Below are positions 8,201-15,619 of a DNA stretch of 34,560 bases, piece by piece. Under the pieces are notes generated by a model. It was not told where the DNA came from. It searched no databases and saw nothing but the letters and a program-made list of their open reading frames with translations. Source of the DNA: Rhodobacteraceae bacterium UBA3069 (GTDB taxonomy: Bacteria; Pseudomonadota; Alphaproteobacteria; Rhodobacterales; Rhodobacteraceae); contig DFBX01000085.1 in NCBI GenBank assembly GCA_002366795.1, forward strand, positions 1 through 34,560, read 5' to 3'. The position numbers were made by a program, and so were the translations under genes. The stretch's first letter is position 1; each line of letters starts with the position of its first letter.

Positions 8201-8882
8201 GCCGGCAAGTGCCTTCCGCACCGGCGCATATGACGCAAATTACACGGTCTATGCCACCGATGCGGCGGGCAACACCGACAGCATCGATGGTGCGGTCGCC
8301 GTTGATACCGACGCGCCCGAAGGGCCGACCGTCGTGTCCTATACCCGCGAGTTGTCGGGCTATAGCGCGATCTCGGTCGATGATGCAGGTGACGATTTTT
8401 CGGTCTACGAGGTCCACACCACCACCGGCGCGACCAACCAGGTTGGTGGCGACGGGACCGACTTCATGGGCAACACGATCTTCGGCTTCGATCCGGCCAT
8501 TCCGGACGGCTCGCACCTTGTTGTGGAAGCCGCCGATGACGCGGGCAACACTTCGGGAACCTATCTGGTGCTGGACGATACCACGACCTCGGTCGTGGAT
8601 CTGGACAACCCCAACCTGTCCGTCCACCAGATCGAAAACCTTGATCTGCAATTCGCCGAGGAATCGACCCTGACCATCGACGAGGCGACCATCAGCGCGC
8701 TGTCGTCGAACAGCGACACGCTGACCATCCATGGCGGCCATGACGATCATGTCACCATCGAGGGCGGCATGTCCACCGGCCAGACCCATAACATCGGCGG
8801 TCAGAACTACGACGAATACAGCGTCGGTTCGGCTACGGTACTGGTGGATGACGACATCCAGATCAGCACCCCGATCATCTGA
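5208..8882 (+). CDS. BapA/LapA-like type I-secreted surface adhesin with tandem Ig-like repeats
   Basis: A predicted biofilm adhesin of 1,224 residues from ATG 5208. Residues 1 to about 115 match the BapA/LapF prefix domain (LADGRTVVLEGYF, LYAQYGPTEEWGKWSP). An Ala/Gly-rich linker with TAAG at 148-151 follows, then about nine bacterial Ig-like repeats of about 97 residues (176-1037). Each repeat carries INAAEAADGV, TGTAEPGSTV, DANGNWT, ATDAAGN and VDT motifs. A divergent repeat and a C-terminal domain (about 1140-1224, beginning ENLDLQF and ending in a hydrophobic tail) complete it; the last part probably holds the secretion signal. Similarity to the prefix family continues upstream of ATG 5208 as KAIDFVVR, preceded by ATA at 5,175 where homologues have ATG. 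The true start may thus be ATA, or the gene may be damaged. The exporter genes follow directly. Ligand unknown. Confidence 0.88.
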   Translation: MGAVQRGEVSADNATTTVDIANGTEISLHLRQFDVSAYERSGSDLKILLADGRTVVLEGYFDADDARLFISAGGFLNEVTLVEGDAGTLYAQYGPTEEWGKWSPTEELIFVDDGHVMGPEFARNMGEGDEVSMLGAGILGGSGLFGATAAGAAAVGGAALLGGGDGGGTGTTYIPPTVNEKGQITVSGGDDPKINITGTADPDSEVEVVIGDRNVVITSDEDGNWEVTFEDENFPDDGDYDVNVHVVEPNGDETDLDGPDVLIDATPPEVEFTDGTASNDIVVNAEDHADGVDISGTSEPGAHLVVTVGGVSRDLTVGEDGTWTCGFLTEEMATGEYETEISVVATDIYGNSATYTDMLVVDTVPHDIVINAAEAADGVTITGTSTAGATMTVTVQGMTQTATVAADGAWSVDFASLAPGEYDVDVTATTVDTAGNASSVTESFRVDTIGSVAIDGGHGGADGVINAAEAAQGVTLTGTAEPGSTVSVKMGDITRQATVDANGNWTVTYSAVEIPQGTMTLPVIATATDAAGNITTADSSLNIDTEAAVTINTASVEGDGTINFAEAADGVVLTGTAEAGSSVTVTMGVTSLMAAVDANGNWTANFPSSAIPSGETSAYVTAVATDASGNSSTTSGSIPVDTLVRNFTMESNAGGADQVINAAEVDAGLVVTGTTEPGSTVTVSLDGISRAATVDVNGNWTVTYSGAEIPRGERTVTLSATSTDAAGNVDTVNSSVTVDTVANSLALSSQPVETDNTINLAEAKDGVILYGTSDVGAIVTVNFGSGTRTVVTDQSGNWQAGFTFAEMPTDTLAATITAATTDAAGNTNTVTGSVAVDTVVTNFATSTAPVEGDNVVNAAEAADGVVLTGTVEPGSSVTVTVGTTTVPATVDALGNWTAGVPASALPMGEENVTVTVNATDAAGNTATVSDDFDVDTLVNQLSTSSAPVEGDNVVNAAEAADGVTLNGQVEAGSTVMVDFDGTQVAASVDAAGNWTAHVPASAFRTGAYDANYTVYATDAAGNTDSIDGAVAVDTDAPEGPTVVSYTRELSGYSAISVDDAGDDFSVYEVHTTTGATNQVGGDGTDFMGNTIFGFDPAIPDGSHLVVEAADDAGNTSGTYLVLDDTTTSVVDLDNPNLSVHQIENLDLQFAEESTLTIDEATISALSSNSDTLTIHGGHDDHVTIEGGMSTGQTHNIGGQNYDEYSVGSATVLVDDDIQISTPII
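5733..8319 (+). repeat. Tandem array of about nine Ig-like coding repeats (period about 290 bp)
   Basis: Successive units begin near residues 176, 275, 372, 457, 553, 650, 748, 846 and 939 of the adhesin. The later units are more alike. The two that start near 7,725 and 8,020 share almost the same DNA over their first 60-70 bases (encoding APVEGDNVVNAAEAADGV). The first two units are the most divergent and acidic. Such arrays change copy number by recombination and are often miscounted in short-read assemblies. Confidence 0.85.
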
Positions 8883-8893
8883 TAAAGGTCGGT

Positions 8894-8917
8894 GCGGGGG
8901 AATTCAGGCGCCCCCGC
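8894..8917 (+). other. Hairpin between the adhesin and its exporter genes
   Basis: GCGGGGG (8894-8900) pairs with CCCCCGC (8911-8917) across a 10-base loop. There is no T-run after it, so full termination is unlikely. It could lower exporter expression relative to the adhesin or protect the adhesin mRNA 3' end. AT-rich DNA (8,925-8,960) follows and could hold a promoter. Confidence 0.4.
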
Positions 8918-8975
8918 GCCAGTCCAATAAAATACAATAAAAACAAGTATAAGCACCACATATAGGGGGCGGTTC

Positions 8976-10294
8976 ATGGGGCAGTTTAACGGTATTACTA
9001 CGCGTGGTTTTCTTCTGGTTTCCTGCATGTCGCTGGCGGGGTGCATGTCGCTGCCCGGCGGCGACGGCAACGAGGTCTCGCGCTTCAAGACAACCGATCC
9101 GACATCCACGCTGACTGCGCGCCAGAAAGAGGCGGCGCAGTCTGTTATCATTTCCGGGCTTCAGTCCCGCCAGTCGGTGCTGCCCCCTGGCGGCAGTTTC
9201 GACCAGGTGGCCACCGCCGTGATGGGCGCGAGCAGCCGCGCCGCTGAATCCGAACTGCGCGCCGCGCGCCTGCGGGCCGAGGCGCGGTCGAAAAACTGGC
9301 TGCCTTCGATCGGGCCGTCGGTCAGCCTGTCCAGCCTGGGCGCTGTCGTCGCCTCGATCGTGGTGGACCAGGTGTTGTTCGACCATGGCCGCAAGAAAGC
9401 CAACGCGATTTCGCCAAGGCCGACGTAGAGGTCGCCGCCGTGGTGCTGGCGCAGGACAGCAACGAACGGGTCTATACCGCGCTGTCGCTGTATGTCGCGG
9501 CGCAGCAGGCCCGCGAACGCGCGGCCTTGTCCCAAGCCTCGTACAAGGACATGAGCCATTTCGAATGGATCATGGAAGAGCGCGTGAATGGCGGCGTGTC
9601 GGATATGTCCGACCTGAACGTGCTGCGTCAGAAGCTGGCGGAAATCCGGTCGAACCAGAACGCGCAATCCGAAACCGCCGCCGCGTCCTTCGCGGAACTG
9701 AATGCCATGTCCATCAAAAAGCTGAACGGGCTGTCGGGCATGTCGCAGGTGCCCGTGCGGGTGGATGCGGCGCGGCCCCTGACGGTCATGCTGGCCGAGG
9801 CTGAAAAAGAACGCGCCGTGGCCGAGGCTGTGATCGCCCGTGTCGGCCTGTTGCCGGGGCTTGGCGTGTCGGGGTCCACTGGCACCGGCGGCACCAACGG
9901 CCCGACCCTGACGGCGAGCGGCGATTCCAATATCGGCTTTGGCACGCCTGCCAACCTCAAGGCGGTAGAGGCCGCCAAGGAAGGCGCGGGCCGCAAGGTT
10001 TCCCAGGCGCAGGAAGAGGCAAGCCGCCGCCTGGCCCGCTTGGAGCAAGAGGCGAACGCCGCCGAACGCCAGGCCGCCGAGGCGCAGCGCCTGACCGTGC
10101 AGGCCAAGCAGAACCTGGACTTGTTCCAAAACCAGTATGACGCGGGCCAGCGGCAGGTGATGGATGTGGTCGGGGTATACGAGACCTTCGCATCCGCGCA
10201 GCAGTCGGAAGTGGAATCGAAATACCGTGCCGTGCTGTCGCGTCTGGCGATTGCGCAGGAACTGGGGCTTTTGGCCGACGGGAGCGGGATTTGA
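8976..10294 (+). pseudogene. TolC/LapE-like outer-membrane factor of the type I exporter, split by a frameshift
   Basis: The first frame (8,976-9,428, 150 residues) has a lipoprotein signal with lipobox LAGC (Cys23), then helical OMP sequence. It ends abnormally after DHGRKKANAISPRPT. The second frame resumes as DFAKADVEVAAVVLAQDSN and continues to 10,294, through long Ala/Glu/Gln-rich helices and a C-terminal region (QNQYDAGQRQVMDVVGVYETF) typical of TolC-family proteins. Adding one G after position 9,407 would restore a single protein of about 439 residues (KKANADFAKADVEV). Without it, two partial proteins would be made. Intact TolC-like factors of this size form the outer-membrane exit duct. 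The gene sits between substrate and ATPase, with ATG at 10,299 just after its stop. Sequencing error, a phase-variable slip or genuine decay are all possible. Confidence 0.8.
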
Positions 10295-10298
10295 CGCC

Positions 10299-12545
10299 AT
10301 GACCGGCAAACCGCCCCTTTCGCTGACGATCAACAACACGGCCCCCGCACGCGCCAAACCGCCGCGCCCTCAGGTCGTGTCCAACGCGGACACCGCCCCG
10401 GGCGAGGCACCGACAGACCGCTTTAACGAACGGCTCCGCGCGCGTGCCGACCTGGCCTCGGTTTATGCGTCAACCCTTGGGGTCGATGCGCTGCCCCATG
10501 ACATCCTTGAGGCGATGACCGCCGACGGCACCGAAGGGGGCATGACTTTCCAGCCGCAGAACCTTGCGCACGGAATGCAAGCCGTGGGGCTTGAGACTCG
10601 CGTCGCCCAAGCGGCCGCCCTGACGCCCGATCTGTGGCCCGCCATCGCGCAGATGACATCGGGCCAGTTCGTGCTGGTGCTGTCGCAGTCGCGTGGCGAC
10701 CTGGTGATTTATGACACCACGCGCCCCGATAACCGCACCCATATCCCGCTGGCCGATTTCAGCCCCTATTTCAACGGCTACCTGATCCATGCCGAAGCGA
10801 CCATGCACCGGATCGAGCAGGCGCATACCCCGAAATCCGCCGCGCCGCATTGGTTCTGGGGCCAGTTCGACCGCTTTCGCCGCCAGTTCGGCGAGGTTGC
10901 GTTGGGATCGTTCGTGGCGAACCTTCTGGCGGTTTCCGTGGCGCTGTTTTCGCTGCAAATCTACGACCGCGTGATCCCGCACCAGTCCGAGGCGACGTTG
11001 TGGGTGCTGGCCGCGGGCGCCTTCATCGCCCTGCTGATGGAGGCATTTTTGAAATCCGCCCGCGCGCAGATCATGGATGGCGCTGGCCGCCAGATCGAAA
11101 TTGGCGTGCAGCAGATGCTGATGGACCGGCTGCTTGGCATGCGGTCCGATCTGAAAGGGCGCTCGCCCTCGCAATTGTTCGCCTCGATGCGCGAATTCAG
11201 CGCGGTGCGCGAATTCTTCACCGCCTCTACCGTTGGGTCGCTGACCGATATCCCATTCATATTTCTGTTCCTTTTCCTAGTAGCATCCATCGCGGGCAAC
11301 GTGGTCTGGGTGCTGGTGCTGGGCGGGGTGCTGATGGTGCTGCCGGGGTTCTTCATGCAAAAACGCATGATGCGCCTGACGCAGGAAACCCAGGGCGCAT
11401 CGACCAAGACCAGTCGGTTGCTGCACGAGGTCGTGACCGAACTGGACACCGTGAAAACCCAACGGGCCGAGGATCGTATCCGCCGCCTTTGGTCGGAAAT
11501 GACCGCGCTGTCGTCCCTGAAATCATCCGAACAGCGCCGGCTTTCTTCGATGCTGACCTTCTGGAGCCAAGGCGTGCAGCAGGCCACCTATGTGTCCGCC
11601 GTGATCATGGGCACTTACCTTGTGTTTGCCGGTGAATTCACCATCGGTTCGATCATCGCCACGGGCATTCTGACCTCGCGCACGTTGGCGCCGCTGACCC
11701 AACTGGCCAGCACCATGGCCCGCTGGTCCAACGTCAAATCCGCGCTGGACGGGCTGGACGGAATCGCGGACGCGCCGCAAGACGCCGAGGAAGCGCGCCA
11801 CTACCTGCGCCGCGAGACGCTGAAAGGCGTGTTCGAGTTGCGCGAGGTCACCTTCCGCTACGACGATGACGGCGCGCAGACGCTGGACCTGCCCGCGCTC
11901 AAGATCGCACCGGGGCAACATCTGGCAGTGCTGGGTGCGAACGGGTCGGGCAAATCCACCTTCCTCAAGCTGCTGACCGGGCTATATGCGCCGACCAAAG
12001 GCAGCGTGATGCTGGACGGCACCGATATTGCCCAGATCGAACCGCGCGACCTGCGCCGCCTGATCGGCTATCTGGGGCAAGACGTGCGCCTGTTCGCGGG
12101 CACGCTGCGCGATAACCTGAACCTGAATATGCTGGAACGTGACGACGACCGCCTGATGGCGGCGCTTGATTTCGCGGGCCTTGGCGCATTCGTGCGCGGC
12201 CATGCCAAGGGGCTTGACCTGGAAATCCGCGATGGCGGGCAGGGGCTGTCTATCGGGCAACGCCAGTCGATCGGATGGGCGCGGCTGTGGCTGCAAAATC
12301 CGCAGATATGCCTTCTGGACGAACCCACCGCCGCACTGGACCAGGCGCTGGAAACCGCGCTTGTGGGGCGGCTTGGCGAATGGCTGAAAAACCGCACCGC
12401 AATCATTGCCACCCACCGTGTGCCGATCCTGTCGCTGACGGATCGGACGCTGGTGCTGAACCATGGCCGCATGGTCGTGGATGGCCCACGCGAACAGGTC
12501 ATGATGCATCTGAACGGCGCGCAGCCCATGCGCAAGGAGGCATAA
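10299..12545 (+). CDS. Type I secretion ABC transporter/ATPase with degenerate peptidase-like domain (LapB-like)
   Basis: A 748-residue protein. The N-terminal part (about 45-165) resembles the C39-peptidase-like domain of RTX and adhesin exporters but has no cysteine at the catalytic place, so it likely docks substrate rather than cutting it. A six-helix ABC exporter membrane domain follows (about 200-480; FVANLLAVSVALFSLQIYDR is the first helix). The ATPase domain shows Walker A GANGSGKST (546-554), signature LSIGQ (650-654, Ile where Gly is usual), Walker B ICLLDEPTAALD (Asp674, Glu675) and the switch histidine in ATHR (706). The ATG lies 4 bases after the outer-membrane gene's stop, and the adaptor begins one base after its own stop. 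It should energise export of the upstream adhesin. The open frame extends to 10,164, but that would overlap the preceding gene. Confidence 0.9.
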   Translation: MTGKPPLSLTINNTAPARAKPPRPQVVSNADTAPGEAPTDRFNERLRARADLASVYASTLGVDALPHDILEAMTADGTEGGMTFQPQNLAHGMQAVGLETRVAQAAALTPDLWPAIAQMTSGQFVLVLSQSRGDLVIYDTTRPDNRTHIPLADFSPYFNGYLIHAEATMHRIEQAHTPKSAAPHWFWGQFDRFRRQFGEVALGSFVANLLAVSVALFSLQIYDRVIPHQSEATLWVLAAGAFIALLMEAFLKSARAQIMDGAGRQIEIGVQQMLMDRLLGMRSDLKGRSPSQLFASMREFSAVREFFTASTVGSLTDIPFIFLFLFLVASIAGNVVWVLVLGGVLMVLPGFFMQKRMMRLTQETQGASTKTSRLLHEVVTELDTVKTQRAEDRIRRLWSEMTALSSLKSSEQRRLSSMLTFWSQGVQQATYVSAVIMGTYLVFAGEFTIGSIIATGILTSRTLAPLTQLASTMARWSNVKSALDGLDGIADAPQDAEEARHYLRRETLKGVFELREVTFRYDDDGAQTLDLPALKIAPGQHLAVLGANGSGKSTFLKLLTGLYAPTKGSVMLDGTDIAQIEPRDLRRLIGYLGQDVRLFAGTLRDNLNLNMLERDDDRLMAALDFAGLGAFVRGHAKGLDLEIRDGGQGLSIGQRQSIGWARLWLQNPQICLLDEPTAALDQALETALVGRLGEWLKNRTAIIATHRVPILSLTDRTLVLNHGRMVVDGPREQVMMHLNGAQPMRKEA

Positions 12546-12546
12546 G

Positions 12547-13761
12547 ATGGCGGCAGGAACCACCAACCTTGGCGGTCATGGCGGGCAGGGGAACCTTGCC
12601 AGCCAGTTGAACGCGAAGCTGCGCGGCCCGTCCTTGATGATCTGGCTTTGCGCCGGCACCGTCTGGCTGTTCATCATGTGGGCGGCCTTTGCATGGGTAG
12701 ATGAGATTGTAAGGGCCGAGGGCGAGTTCATTTCCTCCTCGCGCCCGCAGATCATCCAGAACCTTGAAGGCGGCATTCTGGCCGAACTGCTGGTCAAGGA
12801 AGGCGACACCGTCCAGAAGGGCGATGTGCTGGCCCGGCTGTATGGTACCCAGTTCCAATCCTCGGTTGACGATCTGCGCGACCAGATCGCAGCCTATGAA
12901 ACCCGCCGCCTGCGGCTGGAGGCCGAGCTGGCTGGCATGATGGATTTCACCGTCCCCGCCGATCTGGCCGCCCGCACGCCCGAAATGGTGGCATCAGAAC
13001 GGGCGCTTCTGAAAGCACGGCAAACCGATTACGTGGCCCGCCGCGAAGGCGCGCAGCGCGTGCTGGATCAAGCGTGGAAAGAACGCTCGCTGCTGGAAGA
13101 CCTGCTTGCGAAGAAGGTCGTGGCACTGATCGAAGTGACCCGCGTGCGCAAGGCCCATGCGGACGCCAGGAACCGCATGGACGAGATCGTGACCCAGGCC
13201 GAACTGAACCGCGCCAGGGACTATTCCGATACGCTCAAGGAACTGGCCACCCTGCGCCAGAACCTGAAATCCTCGCAGGACCAGCTGAACCGCACCGTTC
13301 TGACCAGCCCGATGCGCGGCATCGTCAACAAGCTGGGCGTGACCACCATAGGCGGTGTCGTCCGCCCCGGAGAGGAAATCGCCCAGATCATCCCGCTGGA
13401 CGAGGAACTCTTCGTCGAGGCGCGCGTAAAGCCCGAGAACATCGCGAACCTGCGCCACGGGCAAGAGGCGATAATCAAGCTGTCGGCCTATGACTACACC
13501 ATCTTTGGCACGCTGAAGGGGCGAGTGGATTTCATCTCGGCCGATACGTTCAAGGATGAACGCGCCCGCGACCCTGATGCCAGCGCGCATTACAAGGTAA
13601 TGCTGCGGGTGGATATGGACAACCTGACCGAACGCCAGGCCAGCCTTGCGATCCGGCCGGGGATGCAAAGCACGGTGGAACTGCACACGGGCGAAAAGAC
13701 CGTGCTGCAATACTTGCTCAAACCGCTTTATAAATCGCGCGAGGCCTTCCGCGAACCTTGA
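12547..13761 (+). CDS. HlyD-family periplasmic adaptor of the type I exporter (LapC-like)
   Basis: A 404-residue membrane fusion protein. A short cytoplasmic N-terminus is followed by one membrane segment (about 29-50, LMIWLCAGTVWLFIMWAAFA). Next come the lipoyl-like motif (IIQNLEGGILAELLVKEGD), a long charged coiled-coil (about 110-250) and the second lipoyl half (RTVLTSPMRGIVNKLGV). A beta-barrel domain ends in RPGMQSTVELHTGEKTVLQY and the conserved LLKPL..SREAFREP tail. It links the ABC ATPase to the outer-membrane duct. A strong ribosome site (AAGGAGG, 12,534-12,540) precedes ATG 12547. It is the last gene of the adhesin operon and is closed by a terminator. Confidence 0.92.
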   Translation: MAAGTTNLGGHGGQGNLASQLNAKLRGPSLMIWLCAGTVWLFIMWAAFAWVDEIVRAEGEFISSSRPQIIQNLEGGILAELLVKEGDTVQKGDVLARLYGTQFQSSVDDLRDQIAAYETRRLRLEAELAGMMDFTVPADLAARTPEMVASERALLKARQTDYVARREGAQRVLDQAWKERSLLEDLLAKKVVALIEVTRVRKAHADARNRMDEIVTQAELNRARDYSDTLKELATLRQNLKSSQDQLNRTVLTSPMRGIVNKLGVTTIGGVVRPGEEIAQIIPLDEELFVEARVKPENIANLRHGQEAIIKLSAYDYTIFGTLKGRVDFISADTFKDERARDPDASAHYKVMLRVDMDNLTERQASLAIRPGMQSTVELHTGEKTVLQYLLKPLYKSREAFREP

Positions 13762-13790
13762 CGGACGCCCCGATGCCGCATGGACATCAC

Positions 13791-13826
13791 AAGGCCCGCA
13801 GCCCATAAGGTGCGGGCCTTTTGTTT
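13791..13826 (+). terminator. Rho-independent terminator after the type I secretion genes
   Basis: AAGGCCCGCA (13791-13800) pairs perfectly with TGCGGGCCTT (13811-13820) across a 10-base loop, followed by TTGTTT. It lies about 30 bases after the adaptor stop and just before the PhnA-like gene. Confidence 0.85.
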
Positions 13827-13840
13827 GATGGAAAACCCTC

Positions 13841-14356
13841 ATGTCCCAGACCTGCGCCCTTTGCGGCACCGCTCCCGCCTCCGCCTATCAAGTAGCTCCG
13901 CGCGAGGATGAGGTAATGCTATGCGCCACCTGCATGGAAGGCGTCACTGCAGGCCCGACCGATGGTCCCCATTGGCAATGCCTGAACGAGGCGATCTGGT
14001 CCGAGGACGAGGCCACCAAGGTGGTCGCATGGCGGCTGCTGAAAGGGCTGGGCGCGGCCTGGGCCAATGACGTGCTGGACATGGCATGGTTGGAGCCAGA
14101 GGTGCAGGCATGGGCCGAAGCCGGCGTGTCGGACGTGCCAGAGATCATCCACCGCGACACCAATGGCGCGGTGCTGGCGCAGGGCGATTCCGTGGTGCTG
14201 ATCAAGGATCTGCCCGTGAAGGGTGGCGGGTTCACCGCCAAACGTGGAACCGCTGTGCGTAACATCGCGCTGGTGCCCGACAATGCAGGCCATATCGAGG
14301 GCCGCGTCGAAGGGCAGCGCATCGTCATCCTGACCGAGTTCGTGAAAAAGTCCTGA
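13841..14356 (+). CDS. PhnA/YjdM-like zinc-ribbon domain protein
   Basis: A 171-residue soluble protein. An N-terminal zinc ribbon is visible (CALCG at 5-8 and CATC about 25 residues later). The C-terminal about 70 residues (DTNGAVLAQGDSVVLIKDLPVKG, KRGTAVRN, HIEGRVEGQRIVILTEFVKK) match the PhnA/YjdM domain. Despite the name, this family is not part of C-P lyase, and its biochemical role is unclear. A region of about 60 residues between the two parts (ALNEAIWSEDEATKVVAW-like) is less typical but does occur in longer members. It stands alone between a terminator and the convergent dtd gene. The ribosome site is weak. Confidence 0.8.
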   Translation: MSQTCALCGTAPASAYQVAPREDEVMLCATCMEGVTAGPTDGPHWQCLNEAIWSEDEATKVVAWRLLKGLGAAWANDVLDMAWLEPEVQAWAEAGVSDVPEIIHRDTNGAVLAQGDSVVLIKDLPVKGGGFTAKRGTAVRNIALVPDNAGHIEGRVEGQRIVILTEFVKKS

Positions 14357-14453
14357 TTTACCGGCAACCGGTCGCAATCCAGCGGCAAGCCGTTCCGGCT
14401 GACATTTTCAGTGGCCGATCTTACGATCGGCGGTGAGGGGGCGCCGCCCCCTC

Positions 14454-14476
14454 GTTTCAATTCGGAGAATTGAAAC
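14454..14476. repeat. Short inverted repeat, possible bidirectional terminator
   Basis: GTTTCAATTC (14454-14463) and GAATTGAAAC (14467-14476) form a perfect 10-bp stem with a 3-base loop between the convergent PhnA-like and dtd genes. Confidence 0.55.
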
Positions 14477-14485
14477 TTCACCCCT

Positions 14486-14545
14486 GGAGTATTTCAGGCA
14501 AAATGAAAATGGGTGTTTTTGCTTTCATTTTGCTCAAAATACTCC
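14486..14545. repeat. Large imperfect inverted repeat with GGAGTATTT ends
   Basis: The left arm 14486-14509 (GGAGTATTT, then GCAAAATGAAA) and the right arm 14521-14545 (TTTCATTTTGC, then AATACTCC) pair over about 24 bases with a few mismatches around an 11-base T-rich loop. I recall similar GGAGTATTT/GCAAAATGAA sequences between genes in Rhodobacterales. It could be a terminator shared by two convergent genes or a dispersed repeat. The rest of the 230-base gap shows nothing further. Confidence 0.6.
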
Positions 14546-14588
14546 CGCCGGAGGCTCTGTTGGGTGCCGCTTGCGCTTTGGTTTGCGT

Positions 14589-15032
14589 TCAGTCCGCCGT
14601 GTCGATCCAGATGGTGACCGGCCCGTCATTAACCAGATCCACTGCCATATCTGCACCGAATTCACCGGTTTGCGTGGGAATGCCGAGGGCTGCCATTTCG
14701 GCGGCGAAGGCTTGGTAAAGGCGGCGGCCTTCGTCGGGCGGGGCGGCGGTGGAAAACCCGGGGCGGTTGCCGCGTGCGGTATCCGCGGCCAGGGTGAATT
14801 GCGACACCACCAGCGCGCTGCCGCCGGTGTCTTTCAGGGCGAGGTTCATCTTGCCCGCGTCATCCTTGAAGATACGCAGCTTGGCGATTTTCGCGGCCAG
14901 TTTTCCGGGCAGGTCGTCGGTATCGCCTTGCATTGCGCAGACGAGGATCAGAAGGCCGGGGCCGGTCTGGCCGATCATTTGTCCGTCCACTGTGACGCTG
15001 GCGCGGGTGACACGTTGGATGAGCGCGCGCAT
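14589..15032 (-). CDS. dtd: D-aminoacyl-tRNA deacylase
   Basis: 147 residues, the usual length of Dtd. The enzyme removes D-amino acids (and glycine from tRNA-Ala) wrongly attached to tRNA. The start MRALIQRVTRASVTVDG is characteristic. The SQFTL motif and the NDGPVTIWIDT C-terminus carry the cross-subunit active-site signatures; here the Gly-Pro dipeptide is part of NDGPVT. A good ribosome site (AAGGAG) precedes the ATG. It is divergent from hsp20 and convergent with the PhnA-like gene, and appears to be monocistronic. Confidence 0.95.
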   Translation of the reverse strand: MRALIQRVTRASVTVDGQMIGQTGPGLLILVCAMQGDTDDLPGKLAAKIAKLRIFKDDAGKMNLALKDTGGSALVVSQFTLAADTARGNRPGFSTAAPPDEGRRLYQAFAAEMAALGIPTQTGEFGADMAVDLVNDGPVTIWIDTAD

Positions 15033-15097
15033 GGGAGGCTCCTTTGTTTCGTTGTTCTGTCAGGGGTCGGCCATTTGGTGCCCATGTGCAAGCACGA

Positions 15098-15111
15098 TTG
15101 AGCGAGATCAA
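15098..15111. promoter_or_regulatory. FNR/CRP-type box upstream of hsp20
   Basis: TTGAGCGAGATCAA matches the FNR consensus TTGAT-N4-ATCAA at 9 of 10 conserved positions. It is centred about 73 bases before the hsp20 ATG and about 72 bases before the divergent dtd ATG. It suggests oxygen-dependent (FnrL-type) control, more likely of hsp20. A heat-shock sigma site was not clear. Confidence 0.6.
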
Positions 15112-15177
15112 TGCGTGCCGCAGGTTTTGGCGCGACATTGGGGCCATCGACGCAACCAGACAACAGGAGTGATACAG

Positions 15178-15594
15178 ATGGTTGAGAAATCGCATACAGC
15201 CGGGCTTTGGCCGCAACTTTACGAGCCGCTCAAGGGATTGGGAGCGAAGGTGGCCGATTGGCTGGCCCCTGCCTCGGACGCTTCGTCTGATGACAATGCC
15301 TATCGCATCAGCATGGAACTGCCCGGTGTCGAGGAGAAGGACATCGACCTGGCCATCCATGACGGGATGGTGACCGTGAAGGGCGAGAAATCCGCCAGCA
15401 AGGAAGAGAGCGGCGAGACCTGGTTCTTTTCCGAGCGCCAGTATGGATCGTTCAGCCGGTCCTTCCGGGTGCCGCCCGATGCCGATGCCGACAAGGTAGA
15501 GGCGGACCTGAAGGACGGTGTTTTGACCATCGTCGTGCCCAAGCTGACGGCCAAGGCGACAGCGGCGCGCAAGGTCACGATCCGCAAGGGATAG
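15178..15594 (+). CDS. Small heat-shock protein (Hsp20/alpha-crystallin family)
   Basis: 138 residues, the usual size. Hsp20 proteins are ATP-independent holdases that bind unfolding proteins in the cytoplasm. The alpha-crystallin domain spans about 40-135: NAYRISMELPGVEEKDIDL, DGMVTVKGEK, a GSFSRSFRVP strand, and the signature A-x-x-x-L-K-DGVLTIVVPK near the end. I chose ATG 15178 because of AACAGGAG just upstream and because the domain's N-terminal arm begins here; the open frame upstream has no similarity. The FNR-type box at 15,098 points to induction at low oxygen. It is convergent with the nitroreductase gene 25 bases away. Confidence 0.93.
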   Translation: MVEKSHTAGLWPQLYEPLKGLGAKVADWLAPASDASSDDNAYRISMELPGVEEKDIDLAIHDGMVTVKGEKSASKEESGETWFFSERQYGSFSRSFRVPPDADADKVEADLKDGVLTIVVPKLTAKATAARKVTIRKG

Positions 15595-15619
15595 GAATTG
15601 CGGGCTGGTGCGGGGGGGC

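Noticed and set aside
5733..8319. Repeat array considered as CRISPR or satellite DNA
   Set aside because: The period (about 290 bases) keeps the reading frame and encodes Ig-like domains; there are no short identical repeats with spacers.
9385..9804. Third frame open across the exporter frameshift (Arg-rich product)
   Set aside because: Its composition is an Arg/Gly-rich shadow, and the TolC-like sequence continues in a different frame.
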